Part shown: one piece after another, positions 35,074 through 47,355 of the stretch
How the letters are laid out: every line of letters starts with the position of its first letter
How positions within the stretch are numbered: the first letter of the stretch is position 1
Origin: Tenrec ecaudatus
Taxonomy: Eukaryota; Chordata; Mammalia; Afrosoricida; Tenrecidae
Direction: 5' to 3'
NCBI RefSeq assembly: GCF_050624435.1
Contig: NC_134530.1
Span: forward strand, 143,880,721 to 143,944,720
Length of the DNA: 64,000 nt
Position numbers and translations under genes: made by a program
Notes under the pieces: model-generated
What the model was told of the DNA's origin: nothing
The model's input: only the letters and a program-made list of their open reading frames with translations
Databases searched by the model: none

Positions 35074-35772
35074 CTGGGATTCTCCATTTTCAATCAGGTC
35101 TCCCAGGGGCGTCCCATGGATCAGGGCACTGCTCTCGAGAGTCCAGGACGGCGGCCTGCCTGGGACCCAGCCCTGCCAGCGCCTGAGGAGCTGGAGAAAG
35201 TCTGCCAGGGAACACTGCCTGGCGGGCTCATAACTGTTCTGGATGATTCCCAGCAGTCTCTGCGAGGAGCAGGGGAAGTGTGGTGGAGGTCCGATTAGGA
35301 GAGTTTATCTCCTTTCCAGGCAGGTGACCTACGTAAGCTCACAGCCCTCATGGGCCCATTGGCAGGTGATGCATTTGAAATTTGGAAAACAGGCTCTTCA
35401 GGGCCACACCGCTAGGAGCCAGAACCAGGCAGGGTCCAAGCCGAGTGTTTCTACCTCCGAGGCCCGTGCTCCTTGCTCAGTACTGCGTAGTGGCCCACCC
35501 GGCCGGCACGCCGAGGGAAGCAATGAACTCCTCCTGGACACTGAGCCAGTCTCAAAGACAGCTGCTTGCTGCAGACAGATCTTGCTTTGTCTGGAAGCGG
35601 AATAATTCAGGGTGGGAAAGCATGGAGGAGCCGAGGAGCCAGGAGAGGCTTCCAGACACTGCCCACCCACCCACACCTCCCCAGGCTCAGAGAGAGCCAA
35701 TACAGCATGTCCTGTGACTCACTCTCAAGGTCCAGAGTGAGACTGCCCGCCCTGGTTCAAGACCTGGTAGAC

Positions 35773-35776
<4 letters not shown>

Positions 35777-35803
<27 letters not shown>

Positions 35804-35805
35804 GT
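35777..35805. repeat. (TG)n microsatellite
   Basis: About fourteen TG units in gene-free sequence. Confidence 0.95.
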
Positions 35806-36134
35806 TGGGGAGCGGGTTTCCTGGGGACATAGCCCAGAGCCTTTAGGACCCCCCAAGAACCAGTAGGGTGGAGCTGGACTCCCCCACTGACCGCACTGAC
35901 AGCTCTGACAGTGGCCCGGGTTGCAGGAGGAGCCCTTTCTGGGGGCGTGTTTGTCCCGCTTTATCCCTTTTCAAACGGTCATTTCTTTTGTGGGAGTGTA
36001 GAGGCGGGGACTACAAAGTAACATGTTCCATGGGAAAGAGCTAGAAAATGTAGATTGAGAGATTTTGTTTCTTTTTCTGCTTTTGTTTTTTCTTCGAGAT
36101 AAAAGAAACTCATTCCCCCTGCCCCTACCTTCCC

Positions 36135-36245
36135 CAGTGCTGTGCTTTTACTGGCTCTCTGGCCAGGCCACATTACTTAGCCCCTCTGTTCCTCTTTGGG
36201 CCTCATTTCTTTATATGCAAATGAGGGATGAAAGCAATAGCTCCT
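36135..36245 (+). mobile_element. MIR SINE fragment
   Basis: ccacattacttagcccctct, gggcctcatttctttatatg and aaatgagggatgaaagcaat follow the MIR core in order. Confidence 0.6.
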
Positions 36246-36476
36246 GCTGCAGCCCGTCCTCCCACCTGTCTGGGGCTCGGTGTCCTGCGGTGGCCCAGGC
36301 TGCTGGGTCATGGGAAGCTAGCAGGCGGCCCGGGCGGGCAGATTGACAGACTGACACGGAAGAAAGACCTAGAGCTCTCCATAAGAAATGTAATCAGCCA
36401 ATGAGAATGCTCCGTAGCACAAGGGAATACTGCCCAACAGAGTGCTAGCAGATGGAACCCTATGTGGGAAATCCCA

Positions 36477-36587
36477 AAAACCAAACTTGTTGCCGCTGGA
36501 TTGGTGGTCTGACTCCAGGTGGCCCCAGGTCGCAGGGTAGAACAGCTAGCTCTACAGGGTTCTCTGGCCTGTAATCTATTTTCGTTT
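36477..36587 (-). mobile_element. AfroSINE 3' half
   Basis: aaccaaacttgttgccgctg, ggtcgcagggtagaacagc and ctctggcctgtaatct; cut off by the L1-type copy on its right. Confidence 0.65.
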
Positions 36588-36591
36588 TGTC

Positions 36592-36830
36592 TTTTTAAAA
36601 ATGATTTTATTGGGTGCTCTTACACCTCTTATCAGAATCCATCCATCTATCCATTGTGTCAAGCACATTTGTACATATGTTGCCATCATCATTTTCAAAA
36701 TATTTTCTTTCTACTTGAGCCCTTGGTATCAGCTCCTCATTGTTTTCCTACTTCCTCCACCCTCTCTTCCTCATGAACCTTTGATAAATTATAAATGATT
36801 ATTTTCATATTTTCCCTTTCTTCATTTATT
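36592..36830 (-). mobile_element. L1-type 3' end retroposon, short copy
   Basis: Begins tttttaaaaatgattttatt and includes aagcacatttgtacatatgt and agcccttggtatcagctcct; cut off by the next copy on its right. Confidence 0.8.
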
Positions 36831-36837
36831 TTATTAT

Positions 36838-37568
36838 TATTTTTATTTAATCATTTTATTGGGGGCTCGTAAAACTCATCACAATCCATCCATCCATCCA
36901 TTGTGTCAAGCACATTTGACCTTTGCTGCCCTCATCATTCTCAAAACATTTTCTTTCTACTTGAGCCCTTGGTATCAGCTCCTCATTTTCTCCCCTTCTT
37001 TCTCACTCCCCCCTCCCTCATGAACCCTTGATCATTTATGAATTATCATTATTTTTTCATGTTGTCATATCTCACAACGTCTGCTGTCTCCCTTCACCCA
37101 CTTTGCTGTTGCTGTGTTCATTGTGATCAGTCCCCCCTCTCTCCCCTACCTTTCTGCTGTCACTACTCTCATTATCGGTCCAAAGGGGTCTATCTGCACT
37201 GGATTCCCTGTGCTTCCAGCTCGCATCTGTACCCGTGTGCATGCTCTGGTCCGGCTGGATTTGTAAAGTAGAATTAGAGTCATGATAGCGGGGGTGGCAA
37301 GCGGGGAAAGAAGCATTAAAGAACTAGAGGAAAGTTGTCTGTTTCTTCGGTGCTACACCGCACCCTGACTACATCATCTCTTCCTTGTGACCCTTCTGTA
37401 AGGGGATGTCCAAATGTCTACAGATGGGCTTTGAGTCTCCACTCCGCCTTCCCCTCATTCACATCGGTATGATTTTTTGTTCTGGGTCTTTGATGCCTGA
37501 TACCCGATCCCGTTGACACCTCTTGATCACACAGGCTGGTGTGCTTCTTCCATGTGGGCTCTGTTGCT
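36838..37568 (-). mobile_element. L1-type 3' end retroposon copy
   Basis: Begins tatttttatttaatcatttt with the AATAAA-equivalent region, and continues through gcgggggtggcaagcgggg to ttcttccatgtgggctctgt. About 730 bp, truncated at its 5' end. Confidence 0.8.
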
Positions 37569-38113
37569 TGGGCTGTGATCTAACAGCGGCAGGACGCCAG
37601 GCCTTTCCTCTGAGGTACTGCCGGTGGCTTCAAAACACCAGCCTTTAAGTTTGTAGTCGAGCCCCAAGTCTCCCAGGTTGGAAGCCACACATGGCCGGTC
37701 AGCACGCTCTCCACCGCCATTGCCTTTGAGTCGTGGGCTCCCTTGGGTTTCTCGTGGCTGCGGTCTGGGAAGTTGATCGTGTCTCCTTCCTTCCACGGTG
37801 CCTGTGGGTGACCTTGAGCGCCCACTCTCTTTCAGTGTGCAGTGGCCAGACACCGTGGCCCAGGCCGTGCTGTGCTCTGTCACGCCTGGGAGGCTGTGAG
37901 TCAGCGGCGACTCCATGGCCGCCAACACCAGCACCCGCGGGGCTGTTGAAAGCACGTCTCTCACAGCACTTAGATTGCTGCGTGCCAAAGAGCAATCGCA
38001 AGTGAGTGTTGGTGCTTACGTGGTCACAGTGTTTTCCATTGTTCACCTCTTCAGGATTATCACTTTACCACCTGGGCATTGTACCGTTGTCACCATTCTG
38101 TTGCAAGACTTTT

Positions 38114-38228
38114 ATTAGAGCCCTGGTGGCATGCTGGTCACCCAGTAACTGCTGGGCTGCTAACTGCAAAGCCAGCAGTTTGAAATGACCAGCTGCTCAG
38201 CAGGAGAAGACCTGGGCTTCCTTCCTTC
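38114..38228 (+). mobile_element. AfroSINE tRNA-like half
   Basis: agagccctggtggcatgctg, gctgggctgctaactgcaaa and ccagcagtttgaaatgacca; ends in a CT-rich run. Confidence 0.75.
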
Positions 38229-38264
38229 CTTCCCGCCCCCCTTCTCTCTTCCCCACCCCCACCC

Positions 38265-38355
38265 CCACTTTAACTCCATCAGAGTGGTGTCACAGGCAGG
38301 GTGTGGGGGCTGCTGACAGCAGATGATACTGTCAAAGGGGGTGACACTGAATGAC
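38265..38355 (+). repeat. Unclassified dispersed repeat, copy 2
   Basis: tgatactgtcaaagggggtg and acactgaatgacatctatac match the reverse complement of copies 1 and 3. Confidence 0.5.
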
Positions 38356-38367
38356 ATCTATACAATT

Positions 38368-38632
38368 AAAAATAAATCATTTTATTGGGGGCTCTTACAG
38401 CTCTTGTAACAATCCATGCATCCATTGTATCAAGCACATTTGTACATATGTTGCCATCAGCATTTTCAAAACATGTTCTTTCTACTTGAGCCCTTGGTAT
38501 CAGCTCCTCTTTTCTCCCTCCCTTCCCCACCACCCTCCTACCCTCGTGAATCCTTGACCAATGATATACTGTTATTATTTCATATCTTACACGTCCATTG
38601 CATCCTTTCACCCCCATTTCTGTTTTTTAAAT
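38368..38632 (-). mobile_element. L1-type 3' end retroposon, short copy
   Basis: aaaaataaatcattttattg, agcacatttgtacatatgtt and agcccttggtatcagctcct identify it. Strongly 5'-truncated. Confidence 0.8.
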
Positions 38633-38994
38633 GAAATATACCAGTAGCTAGTTATAATAAAAAAAACTTTTTTCTTTTGCAATTCCATCCTACTCGTATC
38701 AATCGACCTACAAGGCCTTTAACTCGATGCTAACTCACTTTCTGGAGCTTCTAATGTCATCGCCACCCCATCACAGTGGCGTGTCAATTCACGTGGTTTC
38801 ACTGCACGTATCAGGGCTGGGGTGTCCACGGCGACCAGTGTTCATAGTCGCTGATTGTGGGCATTTTCCTGGTGTCTTAGCTACAGGGTTGCGGTAATCA
38901 GCATTTGTGGACCTACAGCAAAAATGTTCTTGAGAGTTAATTAAGATCTGAAAGGAAAGAAGGATAAACATTACAAATGGCTTCCGATCACTTA

Positions 38995-39115
38995 CTCTCC
39001 ACTGACTGCCATTGAGTCAATTCTGACTAGTTCTGACCCGTAGTGACCCTGTAGCACAGGGGGACTGGCAAGCAGCCCGGTGCCGGACACCTGTGCCAGC
39101 AGGGCTCCGCCCAGT
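38995..39115 (-). mobile_element. AfroSINE, internally shortened
   Basis: ccattgagtcaattctgact, tagtgaccctgtagcacagg and gccagcagggctcc: 3' end and head remain, the middle is missing. Confidence 0.6.
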
Positions 39116-39819
39116 TACTCACCCTCTTGCAAGTCAGTGTATTTTGTTGTTTCCAGCCATATAATCTCAGATGGGTTACATTTGAGCAATTTACAATTCT
39201 AGTCACTACACAGATACTATGACGGACACAGATAGCAGACGCTATCAAGAATTCTGTGTGCTCTGGAACAGGAGAAAGTCCATAGGGGAGGGGTGTGTGA
39301 GAGAGAGACGTCACTGCATCCTGGACATTGTTTCTGTTTAGATTTACATGACTAAAGCCTTTCCTCAGCTCAGCTGACACAATCATGCATTTAATCGACT
39401 TGTTCCCAGTCCATTTACTTGATATCCATTCCCTTGTGACCTTTCTACAAAATCGGCATCTTATCATCTCCCATCTCACAACAGAACTTTCTTAGCTAAC
39501 CCCACAGTGTGCATCCTGCCCAAGCTGCTGAATCGCTGGTCACCGTGCGGGTTTCCTCGCTGCCTGGGCTCTGTTTGGGGCAGTGGCTTGAAGGAGGGGC
39601 AGAAGCACTCGTGTGTGAACAGAGGGCGCTGTGTCAGCCGGTGCCCGCCCCCCTCCATGCCCATGGCAGCTGGCAAGAAAAAGCGAGCTAACCCAGAGGC
39701 CCAGGAAGAAGCCGTGAGCTGCCTGCTCGGGGAGGGCAGCCCAGGCTCTGCCCAGCATGGCGATGGAAACTCTCCCCTATTTCTCCCCGCCTGCCCCACA
39801 GATGCGGAGCCTGTGACAA

Positions 39820-40000
39820 GGCGGCGGTGGCGTAAGCAGTAGCAGGAAGGCTGCTAACCTCTGAAGACCTCTCTGCTCGGGAGACAGAGGGTGGTCTGCG
39901 CCTGCCATGGTTTAAAGGTCAAGAACACAGGAGGGCAGGTCTACTCTGACCCTTACGGTCCCTGGGGGTTGGAATAACTGGATGACAGTGCTAGGTTGGG
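39820..40000 (+). mobile_element. AfroSINE, diverged
   Basis: ggcggtggcgtaagcagtag, gaaggctgctaacctctgaa and ataactggatgacagtgcta, followed by a T-run. Confidence 0.6.
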
Positions 40001-40985
40001 TTTTTTTTTTTTTTGCCCCACAGATGGGCGTGCATTGAGCCCGGGCCCGCCCTCCCTTGAGATCAAAGAGACCATCCCCTCCCCAGAGACTGTCTGCTCC
40101 TAAGCAGCCCATCCCAGCATGGCCCTCAGTTCCTCTCTGGCCTGGCTTCCTGCAAAACTGCCCTGCATCCAAGGTCCAGGCCCGGAGCCTTTCCTCCATG
40201 GTTGTCGGGAAAAGGGAGGCAGGGAGTCCCTGGGTGAGGGGTGGGGTGCAATGGAGGTTGTGTGGGAGTCACCAGTGAGTCAAGGCTGAGCAGGCCCTGG
40301 ACCAAGTAGGAGGATGAGTCAGGGTGGGGTCAGAGATACCGGAGTGACATCTGGTTGCCAGGGGTGATCAGAAAAGGGCTGAGAAATAGGGCCTGGGCAC
40401 TGATTTGTAGGTGAAGAGACTGTGGGACTCAGGATGAGCTAGCCAAATAGAAGGGCATGGGGTACGGGGGTCTGATTCCAAGCCCTTATCTTGCAGGGCC
40501 TGCAAGGTAGCTTCAAGGGGGGCACAAGGCAGGGCCTTCTCTCCTGGGACACCCTCACTTTAAAGCCGGTGGCACCCAGTCAGCTGGGACTCACGGTGGC
40601 CCATATGTGGCGAGGAGAACTATGTGTCCCAGGAATCTCAGGGCTGAGTTTTCACAAGCCGATCACCCCGCCTTTCTTCTGAGATGCCCCAGACCCACCA
40701 CCATCGAGCCTCTGGGTGGGCTTAAACCACCAACCTGCTGACTGGCAGTTGAGCTTTCCTGTTTGCTTCTCCTGAGGACTCTGGGGAATTAACCATCTGC
40801 CCTTCCATCAGCCCTGGCTTCCTTCCTGCTGCCAGACCCGTGGTGTGGTGGACACAGCTGAGAGCGAGCCTGCTGCCCAGGCCACCTCCAGCCCCCAGAC
40901 AAGTCCATCTTCCCCCTCCTCACACCTTTACAGACCAGCCCCTCCACCTGTGTTTCTAGCATCTTCTGAGTCTTCATCCTCCCCG

Positions 40986-41499
40986 CGTGTGTAGCTACAC
41001 AGTCTATTGTCAATTTGAGACTTAAGAGTGAAGGGGTGGGGTTTAGCCTGTCAATCAGGTCGCAGCTTGATGACCTCATTTGGAGGTGCTAAGGAGATAA
41101 ATAGCTTGCTGGAGGCAGGACACACACTCCCTCCCTGCGAGACATTACTGAGGACGAGCCTGATGGGGCTACCCAGATGTAGCCAGAGGTCTGGAGCTGG
41201 AGAAGCCACATGGAGACCCGTGCCAGCGTTGAGATGCTTCTACTACCACTGGATCCACAAGACTCCCCACCCACTGGCCTGTGATCTTCTTGCATTTGGC
41301 ATCATCGCAGGCGTTTCGTGAGTCTGAAGAGGACTTTATAGATTGGTATCAGACATATTGGCTAATACTGGACTTATGGACTTGATCTGGACTGAGCTGG
41401 GATGTTTTCTCAATATTCAACTGCTCTTGTAAATAAAGTTCTCTCTTATACACATATGAGTCTCCCTGGATTTGTTTCTCTAGTCTACCCGGACTGACA
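40986..41499 (+). mobile_element. LTR-like fossil repeat, longest plus-strand copy
   Basis: Runs from tgtgtagctacacagtct to ggactgaca. It has an AATAAA (gtaaataaagttctctct) about 75 bases before its end and no coding sequence. The TG...CA ends and the signal position suit a solo LTR, probably MaLR-like. Confidence 0.6.
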
Positions 41500-41582
41500 G
41501 ACCAGAGTTGTCCTCCCTCCTCAGTCTGTGCAACCCATCGTTCCCATCAGCACAGACACAGCAACGCCTCCCATCCTTCAAA

Positions 41583-41785
41583 CTCAGCTTACTGCCACTG
41601 AGTGGGTGCCGACTCACAGGGACCCTACAGGGCAGGGAAGAGCTGCCCCTGTGCGTTTTGGAGACGGGAACTCTTTATAGGAGTAGAAAGCCTTGTCTTT
41701 CTCCTGAGGAGTGGCTGGTGGTTTTGAACTGCTGACCTTGTGGTTAGCAGGCCAACAAGTAACCACGATGCCACCGGGGCACCTT
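41583..41785 (-). mobile_element. AfroSINE, full length
   Basis: cttactgccactgagtgggt, ctacagggcagggaagagct, gtggctggtggttttgaact and aagtaaccacgatgccaccg. Close to the consensus. Confidence 0.9.
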
Positions 41786-42470
41786 GTCTCCCATCCTTAG
41801 ACAAATCCAAAACAAAGTTTTGGTATCACACTCCCACATCTGTCCATCAGCCTCCTTCCTGCCCTCACCCACCCTCTCTGAGCCTCCCACTCCTCAACTC
41901 CCTGTCCTTCAACCCTCTCCAGTCCTGCTCCACCTGGCCCTCTGCTTCACGGAGGACACGCCAAAACGTCTCTCCATGGCTTCTCCGTCAGCTTCTCAGT
42001 AGCATGTGCTGCGGCTGTCCCTCCGTCCTTCCTGAAGCATTCTCTGCCCCTTTTCCAGGGATGGCCTCTCTCCTGGCCTCCTCCGCATGAGCTCACTGGT
42101 CCCGCCCCGTCTCTCTCTGTTGAAATCAGCCTGTACTCACTAAAGACTCCAAGTTCAATTCCATTTTACTTTCCCTCCTTTTCTAGCCACTCAGACCAAG
42201 GTTTAGATCCAAGGGCGTCTAGAGGCTTTGGGAAGGGTTTTTAAGGCTGTGAACCTTCACTCTTGGCTTTAAGTGTTTTTTTTTCCTTTACTTAAAATTG
42301 TCTTTTTGTTTTTAAAGAAGCTCATTCTATGTAGCTGCATAGCTGATCTCAACAGATGAAATCAGTAATAATATCCCATTAACCTCCACCCCCCCCAATG
42401 TGCTTCTCTCTTTCCCCCTCCCATGCTCCCTCCTCCCTCCATCGTTTCCTATCCTTTCTCCCTCCCTGCA

Positions 42471-42490
42471 CCCCCCCCCCCCCCCCCCCC
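42471..42490. repeat. C20 homopolymer
   Basis: Twenty C in a row next to the L1 end, within pyrimidine-rich sequence; a likely place for sequencing or assembly length errors. Confidence 0.95.
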
Positions 42491-42689
42491 GCTTTGTGGT
42501 CTTCAAAGTCCTGTCTTTTGGTGTGAAAACCACTTCCCTTTTTCTTTAAAGAATGGTGTCATTGAATATTTATAAGGTGACGAGTTTGGCTAAGCCGCAC
42601 GTTCGCTAGCTTTGCCCATGCCTTGTGATGTTTCAGTCATCGTTGTTTTGATTAATTTGTTTGTTTTAGAACTCTTTTTCAAAAATGAT

Positions 42690-44652
42690 TTTTCTTTAAA
42701 TGTGTGTGCCCCTCCCCCAATTGCTGCTTGTTGGCATCAAGGTTGCAGCCAAGTCGACCTGCCACGCACGCCGGCCATGCACCCGTGAACCCGTCCATTT
42801 CCACCATTCACCCCAGGAACGGTGAGGGTTTTGCCACCTCTGTTGGGGTGGCAAAGGAAGGGGATTAGTTCTCGGTGTACAGCACGAGGGTTTCAACATG
42901 TCCTTGTTTTTTATTGATGCAGTATATTCCATTGCATGCATGTTCCAGAATTTGTTTATCCATTTCTCTTTGGCTGCTTTCGTGTTTTTGCTCTTATGTA
43001 AATTGCTGCAATAAACAGGTGTGCACATGCCTGTCTGTGGTAGAGTGACTGCAGGATCATAAAGTAATTGCATTTGCCTGTGTCTAAGGAACTGCCATCC
43101 TTATTTCCATAGTGTTGTCCAATTCGAGTCTCGCCAGCAATGGGTGAGCTTCCAATATCTCCACTTGCCCTCCAGCATTTATTATTTTCTGTTTGTTTGG
43201 GTTTTTTTGCTAACAATGTTGGTAAGAGGTGGTACCTTATGATTATTTTAATTTGTATTTCTCTTATTGCGAATGAACTTGAACATTTCTTCCTATGATT
43301 CTTGGCCACCTGGATGGCATCTTTAGTAAATTGTCTATTCATGTCTTGGGGTCATTTTTGATTGGGTTATTTGTACTTTTCTTGTTGAGATGTTTTAGTG
43401 TTTATAGATTTTGGAAATAAGCCCTGTATCTGATGTGTCATTACTAAATAATTTTTCCTAATTTACGGGTTCTCATTTAAATCTTTCAGTGAGGTCTTTT
43501 GGTGTGCATAAATATCTTGTATTTAGAAGGTTCCAGTCCTTTATTTTGGCTTCTACAATGCGGATTTTTTAAATTATGCTCAGAAATAATAATGTTATGC
43601 CTTGTATTGGGGCCCGTAAGCTTATCCCTAATATGGTTGTGGGGCTTCTATGTAGGTCTTTGATCCCTCTTCAGTTCATGTCTGTACATGGTGTCAGGTC
43701 TGGGCCCTGTTTCATTCTCTTGCAGGTGGAGACCCAGTTTCTCCAGCACCATGTATTGAAAAGGCTATCCCTATCTCTTCCCCACTTGCTGTGTTTTAGT
43801 CCTTTGTCAAAAACTAGGTGTCTGCAGGTACTTAGTTGCTCTGGGTTCTCAATTCTAATCCATTGGTCTTCACATCCATTGTTGTACCGGTACCAGCTGT
43901 TTTGATTACTGTGGCTATCTAATTGGGTTTAAAGTTTAGGAGTGAAAACACCCTACTCTTTTTTTATTTTTAAAGTTTTTTTTAATTAATCCTGGTTTCT
44001 TTCATTCCATATAAAGTTGATGATTGGTTTTTCCATCTCTTTGAAGAATTGTGGTTGGATTTGGCTCAGAATCGCATTGAACTTGGCATTTTCACTATGT
44101 TTTTAGCACACCTATCCAAGAGCATTGTAGCTTGTTCCATTTGTGACAGTTTCTTTTGGCTTCTTGTAGGCGTGTTTTTTTAGTTCTCCTTGTGTAGGTC
44201 TTTTGTATTTCTGGTAAGATTTACTCCTAATATTTTATCTTTTGCGTAGTTATTGTAAATGGTATTGCTATTTTAATATCTTTCTCAGTGTCTTCTTTAA
44301 TATTCAAGAATCCAATTGATTTCTGCTAGGTTTACAAATTTTTCAATTAATTCTAGCAATTTTCAATTGAGTCTTTGGGGTTTTCTATATAAAAATGATA
44401 TTGTCTGCAAATAAAGAGAGTTTTGCTCCTTCTGTGCCTACATCGGTGCTTTTAGCATCTTTTTAATATCTTATAGTTCTGGCTAAGACTTCCAGGACTG
44501 TGTTAAAGTAAAGTGGTGACAAGGACAACCCTGTCTGGCCCCCTTTCTCAGGGGGAGTACTGTCAGTTTCTCTCCATCAAGTGAGGATGCTGGCCATGGA
44601 TTTCACATCGATGGGCCTTTATATATAGAGGAATTTCTCTTCTAGTCCTATT
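42690..44652 (-). mobile_element. L1 LINE, ORF2 3' half, antisense
   Basis: Minus-strand translation at 42696-43073 gives TKAAKEKWINKFWNMHAMEY and TASIKNKDM, the far C-terminal part of L1 ORF2 (family: WIKKMWHIYTMEYYAAIKN). Upstream on the same strand the RT C-terminal and cysteine-rich region can be followed without large gaps. The frame is broken by stops and shifts; the element is a fossil by decay. Confidence 0.85.
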
Positions 44653-45030
44653 TTACTGATTTTTTCTTTTTAATCGTTTTATTAGGGGCTCACACAACTC
44701 TTATCACAATCCATACATACATCAATTGTGTAAAGCACATCTGTACATTCACTGCCCTCATCATTCTCAAAACATTTGCTCTCCATGTAAGTGCCTGGCA
44801 TCAGCTCCTCATTTCCCCTCTCCCTCTCTTCTCCCCCCTCCCTCATGAGCCCTTGATAATTTATAAATTACGATTTTGTCATATCTTGCCCTGTCTGACG
44901 TCTCCCTTCACCCACTTTTCTGTTGTCCGTCCCCCAGGGAGGAGGTCACATGTAGATCCTTGTCATCCGGTCCCCTTTTCCAACCCACCCTCCCTCTACG
45001 TTCCCAGTGTCGCCACTCACACCCTGGTCC
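44653..45030 (-). mobile_element. L1-type 3' end retroposon inserted into the L1
   Basis: T-rich start, then aatcgttttattaggggctc, aagcacatctgtacattcac and gtagatccttgtcatccggt. The L1 sequence is interrupted before it (ctattttactga) and resumes after it (gtgtttttatcagg), so this copy is younger than the L1. Confidence 0.85.
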
Positions 45031-46535
45031 AGTGTTTTTATCAGGAAAGAATGTTGACTTTTATCCAATGTGTTTTCTGCATCAATGGATATAATCATGT
45101 TTTTCACCTTTATTTTGCTTATGTGGTGAATTACAGCGATTGTTTTCTATTAAACTATCCTTGCATATTTGGTATGGATCCCACTTGATTGATGTATTAT
45201 TATTTATGCTTTGTTGAATTCTTTTAGGATTTTATTTAAAACGTTGGTGTCTATATTCATCAGAGATACTGGTCTACAGTTTTCGATTCTGGTGATGTAT
45301 TTGCCTGGCGTAGCTATTAAAGTTATAGTGAGTCTGGCAGTGCATCGTCCTTTTGTGCAGAGTGAAGTAGTTCCTGTGGAACGGTGTGAGCGCTTGTCCT
45401 TTTGTGCATTGTCATTTTGTGCAGAGTGAAGTAGTTCCTGTGGAACAGTGTGAACGCTTCTGTAAATGTCTGATAGAATTCCCCAGTGCAATGATCTGGT
45501 CCTAGGCTTTTTGAAGTAGGGACTTTTTTTAATGACTAGATCTATATCTTCTCGTGCGATAGGTTTTTGAAGATTCTCTACACCAGTCTGTGGTAATTTA
45601 GGTAAATAATTCAGATCTAGAAATGTATCCATTTCTTCTAGATTTTCAAATTTGTTGGAATACAGTTTTTCATAATACTGTGTGATTAAAAGAAATTGTT
45701 TGGCTTTGTTGCCACGTCACCGATTTCATTTCTTATTCATGAATTTGCTTTGTCTTGTCCTTTTCCTTTGTTAGGCTTGCCAGTGGTTTATCAGTTCTGT
45801 CAATCTTTTCTAAGAACCAATTTCTATCTTGTTAATTTTTCTATAGTTGAACATTTTTTTTCCTGATTCATTTTTCTGCCCTAATTGTCATTATTTTCTT
45901 CTAGTCTCTGAGGGCTTGTTTTGCAGGTTTTTTTCAATCATTGGCATTGGTGTGTTAAGTTGTTTATTGTACTTCTTTCTGCCTTTCTGATGTGTGCAGT
46001 GACTGCTATCAGCTGCCCGCTCTGCACTGCTCTGCCACGTCCCAGAGAGTTTGCTACCTTGTGTCTGTTCTCATTCGTGTTGAGGGATCTGTGATGGAGA
46101 ACAGAGTTCTTCAATTACCCTGTGGGTTTAAAGTAACGTGTTGCTTGGGAGAGTTAATCGTTCGATAGTTGATTTCTAATTTTATGGTACTGTGAGCTGG
46201 GGAAAGAAAAGGTCTGTCGTAACTCAATGTTTTATTTACTGATGCTTGTTTTACGGTCTGCGCTGTGGGCGTCCTAGCGTGGGCACCATGAGTCCGAGAG
46301 CAACATGAAATCTGCTCCTGTCGCATTTAGGTTCTACATGTGTTCTGGGAAATCAAGGTGATTGGTTGTTTAATTCTTCGGTATCTTCATTTTTCTGTTT
46401 TTAACTAGATTTTCTTTCCAGTTGATCTTTGTCTAAAAGTTACTTATTGAAGTCTCCTAGTATTATCATATTGTGGGCTCTGTGTCTTCATTTCTGTAAG
46501 AATTTGATGAATGCATTGTGAAGGTTTTTCATTTG

Positions 46536-46584
<49 letters not shown>

Positions 46585-46735
46585 TTATGGGTATGGTTTC
46601 TAGTTCAATTATGACTTTCATGATTACATAGGGACCTTCTTTGTCTTGTGTTATGTCATTTACTTTAACATCTATTTGGTCAGAGATTAATATGCTACTC
46701 CTGCTTTCTTTTGACTGCCATTAGCAATTTTATAT
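45031..46735 (-). mobile_element. L1 LINE, ORF2 reverse transcriptase and upstream part, antisense
   Basis: The minus-strand translation at 45204-45632 reads MDTFLDLNYLPKL, then PIAREDIDLVIKK and RPVSLMNIDTNVLNKIL, the start of the L1 reverse transcriptase (family: RPISLMNIDAKILNKIL). The match continues to about 46,730 (tgctactcctgctttctttt) in the part between endonuclease and RT. A (TA)n run sits within it. Confidence 0.88.
46541..46581. repeat. (TA)n microsatellite within L1
   Basis: About twenty TA units inside the antisense ORF2 sequence, grown from a shorter TATATA of the element. Confidence 0.95.
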
Positions 46736-46820
46736 ATATATGTGATTTTATATAGATTAGTGATTATATATAAATTAGTGATTTATGTATATATATTAGT
46801 GATTTTAAATATATATATGT
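46735..46820. repeat. AT-rich tandem repeat
   Basis: Three to four irregular units around ttagtgattatatata at the end of the L1 match. Confidence 0.7.
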
Positions 46821-46934
46821 ATTTCCCCCCACCCCTTGATTTTCAGCCACCCCCTCTCTTCATACAGAAGGCCCCTGGGCGTCTGTCTCTTCACCTCCAC
46901 ACTTTGCTCTCCTGTCCCCAGCATCACCCCCTCC

Positions 46935-47132
46935 AGCTGTCACTGAGTGATACTGACTCATGGCCACCCTGCGTGTGTCACAAAGAACTGCACTGTGCCC
47001 CACGGGTTTTCGGTGGCTGGCTTTCTAGAAGTAGAGCACTTAGCTTTTCTTGCAAGATGCTGAGGCGTGGACTGGAGCAACCAACCTTTCAGAGAGCAGC
47101 TGGGCTAGCTGTCCATCGGCACCACCTGGAAC
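46935..47132 (-). mobile_element. AfroSINE, diverged
   Basis: gtcactgagtgatactgact, agaagtagagcacttag and tcagagagcagctgggctag. Confidence 0.6.
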
Positions 47133-47147
47133 GCCCATCTAATCTTC

Positions 47148-47355
47148 AAAAGACCCACTGCCATTGAGTCGAATGCAGCTCATCGTGCCTCTTTAGCTCA
47201 GGGTGGGCCTGCTTCCTGGTGTCTCTGAGACGAAGTGCTTACAAGAGCAGAGAGCCTCCTCCCGCCCCCTCAGAGAAGCTCTTGGGTTGGAGTCAGGGAC
47301 TCCGTGGTCTAGTAAGCTCAATGCTTAATCCTCTCCACCACCAGAGCTCCTTCAC
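47148..47355 (-). mobile_element. AfroSINE, diverged
   Basis: actgccattgagtcgaatgc, ggtgtctctgagacgaagtg, gtaagctcaatgcttaatcc and caccaccagagctcct. Confidence 0.65.
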
